From positions 1-9,680 of the forward strand of contig DAOUZV010000039.1 of the NCBI GenBank assembly GCA_030665485.1: DNA of 9,680 nt, given 5' to 3'. Shown here piece after piece: positions 1 to 6,866 of this stretch. Every line of letters starts with the position of its first letter. The stretch's first letter is position 1. Below the pieces are notes generated by a model. That model did not search any database and was not told where the DNA came from. It saw nothing but the letters and a program-made list of their open reading frames with translations. The DNA is from Chloroflexota bacterium (GTDB lineage Bacteria > Chloroflexota > Dehalococcoidia > JABGRK01). The position numbers were made by a program, and so were the translations under genes.

Positions 1-218
1 ATGTCCTTGAGGATAACCATCTCTCGGTGCTCTTCATCAAAACCCACATCCAGCGCTTTTGCCGGATCATTATGCACGCCGCCAAACACCTCCTCGTACA
101 TCTCAGCAATGCGCCGTGGGGTGTCGACCAAACCCTCGCGGGTTATGTCATCGCCGATGGCCTCTATCATCATGGCCACCGCTTTTTCGATTTTTGCTTT
201 ATCTATCTCGGAACTCAA
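1..218 (-). CDS. folE: GTP cyclohydrolase I, N-terminal part (runs off left edge)
   Basis: GTP cyclohydrolase I converts GTP to dihydroneopterin triphosphate, the first step of tetrahydrofolate (and other pterin) synthesis in the cytoplasm. Only the first 72 codons are present. They contain the family's N-terminal helix and the block GDDITREGLVDTPRRIAEMY (residues 22-41), then EEVFGG and a segment ending MVILKD, closely resembling the Bacillus-type enzyme. The zinc-binding Cys/His residues lie beyond the edge. The start is inferred as TTG at 218..216: an in-frame TAA sits two codons upstream (224..222), and AGGAG lies at 235..231, inside the last codons of leuA, 12 nt away. The first in-frame ATG is codon 16, which would remove part of the conserved helix. 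Only 8 nt separate it from the leuA stop, so co-transcription with the ilv/leu genes is likely. The family call is firm; the exact start is less so. Confidence 0.88.
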   Translation of the reverse strand, partial: MSSEIDKAKIEKAVAMMIEAIGDDITREGLVDTPRRIAEMYEEVFGGVHNDPAKALDVGFDEEHREMVILKD

Positions 219-226
219 ACTTTATG

Positions 227-1744
227 TTAACTCCTCTTCTTCGATGCAAGCAGCCGATTGAGCGCATTCATATATGCCTTGGCGCTGGCAACTATGATAT
301 CGGTGGAAACACCTTTGCCGATATAGCCTATGCCATCGCTCTCGATTTTGATTGTCACCTCGCCCTGGGCATCAATGCCTCCGGAGACGGATTTTACGCT
401 GAACTGCGTCAGATTATTGGGAACTTTTACCATTCTTTTAATCGCCTGATAGATGGCATCCACCGGCCCAGTACCATAGGCTGAGCCAGTCAGGATGTTG
501 CCATCAGGCCCGGTCAGTTTTACCGATGCCGTGGGCACCGCAGGCTCACCACAGGAAACCTGCACGTGCTCCAGATGGTAGGTCTCTGAAATGGTTCTCA
601 GTTCATCGGCAACCAGCGAGTCCAGATCAGCCTCGGTAACTTCTTTCTTCTTATCCGCAAGCTCCTTGAATGCTTCAAACGTTTTTTTAAATTCATCATC
701 GCTTAAGTTATGGCCCAGCTTTTCCAGCCTGCTTCTTACGGCGTGTCTGCCGGACGTTTTGCCAAGTACGATTTTACTTTCACTTACGCCAATGCTTTCG
801 GGCGTCATAATCTCATATGTAGAGCTGTCCTTGAGCATCCCGTCTTGATGCAGCCCCGAGGCATGGGCGAACGCGTTGGCACCCACTATAGCCTTGTTGG
901 GTGACACCTCCATTCCCATGTATCTACTAACCAGTCTGCTGGTGCGGTAAATCCGCTCAGGGTTTATTTTGGTTTCCACCTCATAGAAGTCTCTTCTGGT
1001 AATAAGCGCCATTACGATCTCTTCCAAAGCAGCGTTGCCGGCGCGCTCACCAACACCGTTGATGGTACATTCCACCTGACGAGCACCGTATTCGATTGCC
1101 CGTAGCGAATTAGCCACGGCCTGGCCCAAGTCATCGTGGCAGTGTACCGAAATAACCACTTTATCAATGCCAGGCACGTTCTCTTTCACACAGTTTATCA
1201 ACTGCCCAAACTCGTCCGGCTGTACATAGCCCACCGTATCGGGCACATTGATAATAGTGGCGCCGGCCTTTACCGCAGCACTTAAGACTTGGCACAGATA
1301 GTCGGGGTCGCTACGCGTGGCATCCATTGCCGAAAATTCCATGTCGGAGCAGAAACGCTTGGCGTAGGTTACCGCGTCAGTCGTCAGCTCAAGCACCTCT
1401 TCTCTACTCATGTGCAGTTGCTGGTTTAAGTGAATATCTGATGTAGAAATTACGACATGTAACAGCGGAGCCGCAGCACCCTTCAGCGCCGCCCAGGTTG
1501 AATCTATCTGCTCTCGTTTGAACCCGGAAAGTCCAGCGACGCGGCAATACCTGAGTTTTTTGGATAGCAGCTCGACAGCATCAAAATCCCCTTGCGAGGT
1601 ATACGGAAATCCTGCTTCGATAATATCGACACCCAGCTTTTCCAACTGACGACCTATATCCAGCTTCTCGGTGATGGTAAGGGCGCCCCCTGCGGCCTGC
1701 TCACCATCTCTTAACGTTGTATCAAAGATAACAACCTTATCCAT
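227..1744 (-). CDS. leuA: 2-isopropylmalate synthase (LeuA family)
   Basis: Condenses acetyl-CoA with 2-ketoisovalerate, the committed step of leucine synthesis. The 505 residues match full-length LeuA. A TIM-barrel catalytic domain (about 1-270) has the entry motif DTTLRDGEQ (8-16), His96, the metal pair in SVHCHDDLG (His201, His203) and NGVGERAGNAALEE (229-242). A linker with HASGLHQDGMLK (294-305) follows, then the C-terminal leucine-binding allosteric domain (about 380-500), so leucine feedback is likely. Two oddities: the usual SPG after GEQ is AAGG (17-20), and the usual Glu in the FS-x-EDA-x-RS block is Met140. Both are near the substrate pocket, so a related activity such as citramalate synthase is possible, though length and regulatory domain favour LeuA. 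Start ATG has GGAAG upstream and lies 13 nt after the ilvC stop. folE follows after 8 nt. Confidence 0.9.
   Translation of the reverse strand: MDKVVIFDTTLRDGEQAAGGALTITEKLDIGRQLEKLGVDIIEAGFPYTSQGDFDAVELLSKKLRYCRVAGLSGFKREQIDSTWAALKGAAAPLLHVVISTSDIHLNQQLHMSREEVLELTTDAVTYAKRFCSDMEFSAMDATRSDPDYLCQVLSAAVKAGATIINVPDTVGYVQPDEFGQLINCVKENVPGIDKVVISVHCHDDLGQAVANSLRAIEYGARQVECTINGVGERAGNAALEEIVMALITRRDFYEVETKINPERIYRTSRLVSRYMGMEVSPNKAIVGANAFAHASGLHQDGMLKDSSTYEIMTPESIGVSESKIVLGKTSGRHAVRSRLEKLGHNLSDDEFKKTFEAFKELADKKKEVTEADLDSLVADELRTISETYHLEHVQVSCGEPAVPTASVKLTGPDGNILTGSAYGTGPVDAIYQAIKRMVKVPNNLTQFSVKSVSGGIDAQGEVTIKIESDGIGYIGKGVSTDIIVASAKAYMNALNRLLASKKRS
231..235 (-). promoter_or_regulatory. Ribosome binding site for folE inside leuA
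   Basis: AGGAG on the minus strand, formed by the last sense codons of leuA, 12 nt before the TTG proposed as folE start. The spacing is slightly long. It supports translation of folE from the same mRNA, possibly coupled to termination on leuA. Confidence 0.5.
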
Positions 1745-1757
1745 GGCTTACTTCCAG

Positions 1758-2753
1758 TTATTTATTGTCCAGCCAGCTCATCATGCTGCGTAGCTGTTTG
1801 CCAACCGTTTCGATTTCATGGTCAGCCTCTATGCGTTTGAGTGCGTTGTACATGGGACGACCCGCCTGGTTCTCCAAAATCCACTCGCGGGCAAAGCTGC
1901 CGTCCTGAATTTCGGCCAGAATCTGACCCATCTCGTCTTTAACCATGTCGTCGATAACGCGTGGGCCGCGGGTATAGTCGCCGTACTCGGCAGTATCGCT
2001 AACCGAATAGCGCATATAGGCAAATCCACCTTTATAAATCAAGTCGATGATTAATTTGAGTTCATGACAAACCTCAAAGTATGCTATCTCCGGCTGGTAT
2101 CCAGCCTCAACCAAAGTCTCAAAACCGGCCTTGATTAAACTGGTAACGCCGCCGCAGAGCACGGCCTGCTCACCAAAAAGATCGGTCTCGGTTTCTTCCT
2201 CAAATGTGGTCTCAAGTACTCCTGCCCTAGTGGAACCCATCCCCTTGGCATAGGCCAGTGCCTTCTCCTTGGCCTGACCCGATGCATCTTGATAAACAGC
2301 TACCAGCGCCGGAACTGCCGACCCCTCGGTATAAAGCTGGCGCACCATATGCCCCGGTCCTTTGGGCGCAATCATGGTTACATCCACTTCGGCCGGCGGA
2401 ATTATCTGATTATAGTGAATATTAAAACCGTGAGCAAACATCAGCATCTTGCCCTTGGTCAGACCCTTTTTCACATAGCCATCGTAAACATACTTCTGAA
2501 GCTGGTCGGGAACCAGCATTATCATTATATCGACGGCCTTGGCTACTTCATCAGCACCGAGCACGTCAAAACCGGCGTCCTTGGCCAACTTGTAGCCCTC
2601 GCTGCCCTCAACCTCTGCAACTATCACGTCGCACCCGCTGTCGCGCAGGTTCTGTGCATGCGCATGCCCCTGGCTGCCATAGCCGATTATGCCTATCTTC
2701 TTACCTTTAAGAAGATCAAGGTCTGCGTCTTTATCGTAGTACATCTTTGCCAT
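1758..2753 (-). CDS. ilvC: Ketol-acid reductoisomerase, class I
   Basis: Isomerises and reduces 2-acetolactate or 2-aceto-2-hydroxybutyrate to the dihydroxyacids of valine and isoleucine synthesis. Its 331 residues fit the short class I form. The Rossmann domain (1-180) has GYGSQGHAHAQN (24-35), catalytic-region His108 and KGPGHMVR (131-138). The knotted helical domain carries the Mg2+ ligands Asp191 and Glu195 in DLFGEQAVLCGG, Glu227 and Glu231 in FEVCHE, and Ser252 that contacts substrate. The cofactor loop after beta-2 reads VAEVEGSEGY (45-54), where NADPH enzymes typically have an Arg and a second Ser; here they are Val48 and Gly53, with Glu47 and Glu49 nearby. I infer a preference for NADH or dual use. 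AGGAG lies 6 nt before the ATG. The gene sits 42 nt after ilvN and 13 nt before leuA. Confidence 0.97.
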   Translation of the reverse strand: MAKMYYDKDADLDLLKGKKIGIIGYGSQGHAHAQNLRDSGCDVIVAEVEGSEGYKLAKDAGFDVLGADEVAKAVDIMIMLVPDQLQKYVYDGYVKKGLTKGKMLMFAHGFNIHYNQIIPPAEVDVTMIAPKGPGHMVRQLYTEGSAVPALVAVYQDASGQAKEKALAYAKGMGSTRAGVLETTFEEETETDLFGEQAVLCGGVTSLIKAGFETLVEAGYQPEIAYFEVCHELKLIIDLIYKGGFAYMRYSVSDTAEYGDYTRGPRVIDDMVKDEMGQILAEIQDGSFAREWILENQAGRPMYNALKRIEADHEIETVGKQLRSMMSWLDNK

Positions 2754-2765
2754 TATTCACTCCTA

Positions 2766-2797
2766 AAAGTTGTATTTCATTAAAAACTTTCAACTCT
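2766..2797 (-). other. Possible hairpin between ilvN and ilvC
   Basis: On the minus strand AGAGTTG (2797..2791) can pair with CAACTTT (2772..2766): seven pairs including one G-U, around an 18-nt A+T-rich loop. It starts at the ilvN stop codon and ends just before the ilvC Shine-Dalgarno (2764..2760). It could affect ilvC translation or mRNA processing. The stem is weak and may be chance. Confidence 0.2.
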
Positions 2798-3344
2798 ACT
2801 TTTTTCTGCGACGGGTTATCTTCTGCACCGACTCTTCGTCTATGGGCGAGCCTCCATCTGTGCCCCTTACCATAGCAACGCGGCCGGTTCTAACAAGTTC
2901 CTTAATTCCAAATCCCTTGAGCAGGTCCAAAAGCGAGTCTATCTTATTTTCATCGCCGGTAACCTCGACCATCACCGAATCGGGAGCAACGTCCACGATG
3001 TTGGCCCTGAATATATCGACTATCTGGAGGATTTCGCTTCGAGTAGCAGTGGTGGAACTAATCTTCACCAGTGCCAGCTCTCGGGCAACCATGCTGTCTG
3101 AAGTAATATCGGTAACCTTAACAACGTCAACCAGCTTGTATAGCTGTTTTTCAACCTGTTCCACAGCGGTGTTGGCACCATCGACAACTATGGTCATGCG
3201 GGAAAGGCCGGCAATCTCCGAATGCCCAACCGCAATACTTTCTATATTGAACCCTCGCCTGCGGAACAGGCTGGCAACGCGATTGAGTACGCCTGGCTTA
3301 TCCTCAACTGAAGCAACGAGCGTATGTTTTATAGATGCTACCAT
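2796..3344 (-). CDS. ilvN: Acetohydroxyacid synthase, small regulatory subunit
   Basis: Regulatory partner of IlvB that activates the catalytic subunit and carries end-product control. It has 182 residues. The N-terminal ACT domain (about 6-80) contains HTLVASVEDKPGVLNRV (7-23) and RRRGFNIES (28-36). By alignment with E. coli IlvH, the valine-site residues Gly14 and Asn29 correspond to Gly18 and Asn33, both kept, so valine inhibition is likely. A second ACT-like domain (about 85-160) follows. The tail is longer than in E. coli and ends in a basic run (RRRKK). The ATG overlaps the end of ilvB by 7 nt, and its Shine-Dalgarno GAGGT (3355..3351) lies inside ilvB with 6-nt spacing. This is typical translational coupling that keeps the two subunits in balance. 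Confidence 0.95.
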   Translation of the reverse strand: MVASIKHTLVASVEDKPGVLNRVASLFRRRGFNIESIAVGHSEIAGLSRMTIVVDGANTAVEQVEKQLYKLVDVVKVTDITSDSMVARELALVKISSTTATRSEILQIVDIFRANIVDVAPDSVMVEVTGDENKIDSLLDLLKGFGIKELVRTGRVAMVRGTDGGSPIDEESVQKITRRRKK

Positions 3345-5029
3345 GTCTTAACCTCGCTTTTCGGTTGTTCGAGCAATTCGCATATCGCAGACCCAAGTTT
3401 TACCATGGGAAAAACGTTCTCTTCCGGCTCAATCCTGAAATCCAACAAGTACGGCCCATCGTAATTCGTGGCCTTTTCGATTGCAGCCTTAACCTCGTTT
3501 CTGTCGGAAACCACCTCTCCCGGAACACCATAGGCCGCTGCTATCTTAACAAAGTCAGGCCCCGTAATCGGCGTGGCAACATAGCGCTTGCCCCAGAAAA
3601 ACTCCTGCCACTGTCTTACCATTCCCAGGTATCCGTTATTCAGGATGGCTATTTTAATCGGCAATCGTTCCTGTTGAATCGTAGCCAGCTCCTGCAAGGT
3701 CATCTGGAAGCTGCCATCACCATCTATGGACCACACCGTCTCACCGGGACGACCCATCTGCGCACCAATTGCCGCTGGCAGCGAATAGCCCATTGTTCCC
3801 AGTCCACCAGATGAAACAAAGCTCTTGGGCTTATTAATGATGGAGTGCTGAGCAGCCCACATCTGGTGCTGCCCCACGCCGGTAACAATAATCGCATCGC
3901 CTCCACTTACCTCAGCAATGGCACGTACCACATTCTGAGGCAAAATATTGGCACAATCCCTTATTTCGTGTGACGGATGCTCTGCGCGATACTGGTCGAT
4001 CTGGTTTAGCCAATCTGCATGAGACTGTTTTTCAATATCCTTGTTCAGTTCGGTAAGCACTTCTCTTATATCACCAACAACAGGTACATTAGCCTTTACG
4101 TTCTTGCCTATCTCTGCCGCGTCGATGTCGATATGGACCACGTCTGCACGTGGAGCAAAGGTGCTCAGCTTGCTGGTAACGCGATCATCAAAGCGCATGC
4201 CAATGGCAATAATAAGGTCAGCCTCACTGAGAGCGTAGTTGGCATAAGCCATGCCATGCATACCCGTCATACCGTAATAAAGCACGTGCTTCTGCGGGAA
4301 ACAGCCTATTCCCAAAAGTGTGTTGATAACGGGGATTTGTGCCTTCTCAGCCAGTTCTTTCAACTCAGCGTATGCGTCAGATATTATTACACCATTGCCG
4401 GCAATTATTATAGGACACTTGGCTCCAGAAATAGCTTTGGCCGCCTTCTTTACCTGCTCCGGGTATACTTTAACCACAGACTTGTAACCGGGCAAATCTA
4501 CCTTTTCGGGATATTTAAACTCAGACTGCTCCACCCATACATCGCTGGGCACGTCGATCAAAACCGGGCCCGGTCGGCCTGTACCAGCGATATGGAATGC
4601 CTCCTTGACAGTCTCAGCCATCTCATCAGCGTTCATTACCAGATAATTGTGCTTGGTAATGGGAAGTGTAATTCCCGTTATATCTATCTCCTGGAAGGCA
4701 TCTCTGCCCAGCGACGGCCTGTCCACCTGACCCGTTATAGCAACCATCGGCGCCGAATCCAGATGAGCCGTGGCAATTCCCGTAACCAGGTTGGTGGCAC
4801 CAGGGCCAGACGTGGCTACGCAGCACCCCACTCTGCCAGTAACGCGCGCATAGGCATCGGCGGCATGTGCCGCAGCCTGCTCGTGCCTGACCAGAACAAA
4901 ATGAAGTTGCGGATACTGAGCAAAGGTGTCAAAAAACTGTATAACACGTCCTCCGGGAAACCCGAATATAACATCTACACCTTCTTTTACCAGCCCCTCA
5001 CATAATATCTGCGCACCGTTTAGCCTCAT
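3338..5029 (-). CDS. ilvB: Acetohydroxyacid synthase, large catalytic subunit
   Basis: Thiamine-diphosphate enzyme that condenses two pyruvates to 2-acetolactate, or pyruvate with 2-ketobutyrate, the first shared step of valine/leucine and isoleucine synthesis. It has 563 residues in the three usual domains: N-terminal Pyr domain with catalytic Glu50 in RHEQAAAHAADAYAR (48-62) and TSGPGATNLVTG (73-84); central FAD-binding domain with MRFDDRV; and C-terminal PP domain with GDGSFQM (437-443) and NN (464-465), the ThDP/Mg2+ motif. Trp474 matches the conserved tryptophan of the substrate channel. Unusual are Arg28 in GFPGGRVIQFFD, where Ala is usual, Asp103 in GQVDRP, and Leu545. The canonical AHAS context with ilvN rules out other ThDP enzymes. 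The ATG is preceded by a G-rich Shine-Dalgarno (AGGGGG) and lies 12 nt after the ilvD stop. Confidence 0.97.
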   Translation of the reverse strand: MRLNGAQILCEGLVKEGVDVIFGFPGGRVIQFFDTFAQYPQLHFVLVRHEQAAAHAADAYARVTGRVGCCVATSGPGATNLVTGIATAHLDSAPMVAITGQVDRPSLGRDAFQEIDITGITLPITKHNYLVMNADEMAETVKEAFHIAGTGRPGPVLIDVPSDVWVEQSEFKYPEKVDLPGYKSVVKVYPEQVKKAAKAISGAKCPIIIAGNGVIISDAYAELKELAEKAQIPVINTLLGIGCFPQKHVLYYGMTGMHGMAYANYALSEADLIIAIGMRFDDRVTSKLSTFAPRADVVHIDIDAAEIGKNVKANVPVVGDIREVLTELNKDIEKQSHADWLNQIDQYRAEHPSHEIRDCANILPQNVVRAIAEVSGGDAIIVTGVGQHQMWAAQHSIINKPKSFVSSGGLGTMGYSLPAAIGAQMGRPGETVWSIDGDGSFQMTLQELATIQQERLPIKIAILNNGYLGMVRQWQEFFWGKRYVATPITGPDFVKIAAAYGVPGEVVSDRNEVKAAIEKATNYDGPYLLDFRIEPEENVFPMVKLGSAICELLEQPKSEVKTW

Positions 5030-5041
5030 ACTAATATCCCC

Positions 5042-6703
5042 CTATTGTGTAAACACAGCCCCTGTACTTGCAGAGGTCACCACTTCGGCATAACGCTTTA
5101 GATAGCCGGTCTTTATCTTCGGCTCAAACTTGGGCAGTACCGCAAGTCGTTTTTTTATTTCATCGTCACTCAGTTGAACATCGAGTTCATGATTAGGTAT
5201 ATCGATGGAGATCATATCGCCATCTTTAAGCGCTGCAATCGGCCCGCCGCTGGCCGCCTCGGGCGAAACATGCCCTATGGCAGACCCGCGTGTGGCACCA
5301 GAAAAACGTCCGTCGGTAATCAGCGCCACTTCCTTGTCCATACCCATACCACTGAGCATAGAGGTGGGTGTGAGCATCTCGGGCATACCAGGGCCGCCCC
5401 TGGGCCCTTCGTAGCGTACGACGATAACATCACCCTTTTTAATCAACTTGGCCTGAATGGCCGCCGTCGCCTCCGCCTCCGAGTTATACACCCGTGCCGG
5501 ACCCTTATGCACCATCATCTCCTTAGCCACGGCAGCGCTCTTTACCACCGCACCCTCGGGAGCCAGATTGCCGAACATTATAGTAAGCCCACCCGAAGCC
5601 GAATAAGCATTATCCTTGGGATGAATCACATTCTGATCGTGATTAACAGCACCTTGAGCTATTTGACCAACGGTTTTACCGGATACCGTTTTAACGTTTG
5701 TATTCAACAAATCGCCCAGTTCCTTCATAACCGCTGGTATGCCACCGGCAAGGTCAAGGTCTTCTATATGCTGCTCGCTGGACGGACTTATCTTTGCCAG
5801 GTGCGGCGTGCCCTTGCTTATCTTATCAATTGCCTGTAATGAAAAGTCGACGCCCGCCTCATTGGCAACAGCCATAACGTGCAATACCGAGTTGGTGCTG
5901 CCGCCAAGCGCCATGTCAGCCACAAAAGCGTTGTGTATAGACTCTTTGGTGATGATATCTTTGGGACATACATTATCAACCAGCAGTTCGACGATTCGCC
6001 TGCCAGCCTCTTTTGCCAGGTGTATGCGCCGCGAATCCACGGCGGGAATGGTACCGTTTCCGGGCAAGCCCATACCCATAGCCTCAGTAAGACAGTTCAT
6101 CGTATTGGCGGTAAACATGCCTGAGCAGCTGCCGCATCCGGGACAGGCCAGCGTTTCTATTTCCGCCAGCTCTGCCTCCGTCATCTGGCCGCTCAAAACC
6201 TTGCCCACTGCCATAAAAACCGTATTGAGGTCGATCGGCGCTGACTGACCGCCCTTTCGGCCCGCCAGCATCGGCCCGCCACTGATAAATATCGATGGTA
6301 TATTCAATCTAACCGCCGCCATCAGCATGCCGGGAATAATCTTGTCGCAGTTGGGGATAAACACCAACCCATCGAATGCATTGGCCTGAACCATTATTTC
6401 TACCGAATCGGCAATCAGTTCGCGGCTGGGCAAACTGTACCTCATACCCAGGTGATTCATGGCAATACCATCGCACACGCCGATGGTATTAAACTCAAAC
6501 GGGGTTCCGCCGCCGTTGCGCACGCCCGCCTTAACCGCCTGTGCTATCTGCTGCAGGTGTATATGCCCGGGAATAACCTCGTTGAAACTGTTTACTATAC
6601 CGATGAAGGGCTGATTTAGTTCCTTGTCGGTACATCCCAGCGCCCTGAGCAGTGACCGGTGAGGCGCACGTTCTATTCCCTTTTTAACTGAATCGCTTTT
6701 CAT
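5042..6703 (-). CDS. ilvD: Dihydroxyacid dehydratase
   Basis: Fe-S enzyme that dehydrates 2,3-dihydroxyisovalerate and 2,3-dihydroxy-3-methylvalerate to the 2-keto acids, the third common step of valine and isoleucine synthesis. Its 553 residues are the usual length. Landmarks are NSFNEVIPGHIHL (38-50), FNTIGVCDGIAMNH (71-84), NCDKIIPGMLMA (118-129) with Cys119 and Lys121, CPGCGSCSGMFTANTMNC (187-204), and ITDGRFSGAT (462-471) with the presumed base Ser468. As in E. coli IlvD the PGH motif has no Cys where plant and mycobacterial [2Fe-2S] enzymes have one, so an oxygen-labile [4Fe-4S] cluster is likely (inference). It is the first gene of the proposed operon. The ATG has GGGGA nine nt upstream, a modest ribosome site, and overlaps the stop of a small upstream ORF. 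Confidence 0.97.
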   Translation of the reverse strand: MKSDSVKKGIERAPHRSLLRALGCTDKELNQPFIGIVNSFNEVIPGHIHLQQIAQAVKAGVRNGGGTPFEFNTIGVCDGIAMNHLGMRYSLPSRELIADSVEIMVQANAFDGLVFIPNCDKIIPGMLMAAVRLNIPSIFISGGPMLAGRKGGQSAPIDLNTVFMAVGKVLSGQMTEAELAEIETLACPGCGSCSGMFTANTMNCLTEAMGMGLPGNGTIPAVDSRRIHLAKEAGRRIVELLVDNVCPKDIITKESIHNAFVADMALGGSTNSVLHVMAVANEAGVDFSLQAIDKISKGTPHLAKISPSSEQHIEDLDLAGGIPAVMKELGDLLNTNVKTVSGKTVGQIAQGAVNHDQNVIHPKDNAYSASGGLTIMFGNLAPEGAVVKSAAVAKEMMVHKGPARVYNSEAEATAAIQAKLIKKGDVIVVRYEGPRGGPGMPEMLTPTSMLSGMGMDKEVALITDGRFSGATRGSAIGHVSPEAASGGPIAALKDGDMISIDIPNHELDVQLSDDEIKKRLAVLPKFEPKIKTGYLKRYAEVVTSASTGAVFTQ

Positions 6704-6735
6704 TGCAAAGGTTCCCCAATACTAATTAGTCTCAT
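6700..6735 (-). CDS. Possible 11-codon leader peptide before ilvD
   Basis: A mini-ORF encoding MRLISIGEPLQ occupies most of the predicted short leader and ends in a TGA that overlaps the ilvD ATG (ATGA). Four of its 11 residues are Leu or Ile, which would fit a sensor of branched-chain amino acid supply. However, there is no clear Shine-Dalgarno, no run of such codons, and no obvious alternative terminator hairpin in so short a leader. It could act by translational coupling or be chance; I consider chance at least as likely. Confidence 0.25.
   Translation of the reverse strand: MRLISIGEPLQ
6721..6730. other. 10-bp perfect palindrome in ilvD leader
   Basis: ACTAATTAGT reads the same on both strands and lies between the predicted transcription start (about 6749) and the ilvD ATG. 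This is where a repressor operator could sit. Symmetry stops at the next base on each side. A short A+T-rich palindrome may occur by chance. Confidence 0.25.
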
Positions 6736-6755
6736 AGGTACATAATATGTTAAAA

Positions 6756-6784
6756 AAGCTATCACAGCTACCCAGTGTTGTCAA
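6756..6784 (-). promoter_or_regulatory. Promoter of the ilv operon
   Basis: On the minus strand a perfect TTGACA (6784..6779) is followed by a 17-nt spacer ending in TGA and then TAGCTT (6761..6756). This gives an extended -10 (TGn) that makes up for a poor -10 hexamer. Predicted start is near 6749, giving a leader of about 46 nt. A second -10-like hexamer, TATTAT, lies further downstream but has no fitting -35. Confidence 0.45.
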
Positions 6785-6813
6785 GAAAAGAGGTTGAAAT
6801 GAATAGGCGGCAA

Positions 6814-6840
6814 GCCTCAAATTCAATTGATATGAGAGGC
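6814..6840. other. Imperfect inverted repeat between the PAC2 gene and ilvD
   Basis: GCCTC (6814-6818) and GAGGC (6836-6840) flank a partly symmetrical A+T-rich core with the palindrome TCAATTGA. It lies 30 bp upstream of the ilv -35 and 26 bp after the PAC2 stop. It could be an activator or regulator site, or an end-of-transcript hairpin. No T-run follows on either strand, so it is not a standard intrinsic terminator. Confidence 0.25.
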
Positions 6841-6866
6841 ATCAGCATTTCGCAAAAAGAGCCTGT

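Noticed and set aside
1..484. Overlapping plus-strand open frames at the left edge
   Set aside because: The opposite strand encodes FolE and the LeuA C-terminus with clear conserved motifs; the plus frames are shadows.
2289..3351. Plus-strand open frames opposite ilvC and ilvN
   Set aside because: They mirror conserved IlvC and IlvN coding sequence and show no domain or ribosome site of their own.
4019..5005. 328-codon plus-strand open frame opposite ilvB
   Set aside because: It is wholly antisense to a clear acetohydroxyacid synthase gene, and its translation has no recognisable motif.
6704..6866. T-box or peptide attenuator upstream of ilvD
   Set aside because: There is no T-box sequence, specifier loop or terminator/antiterminator pair, and the predicted leader is too short.
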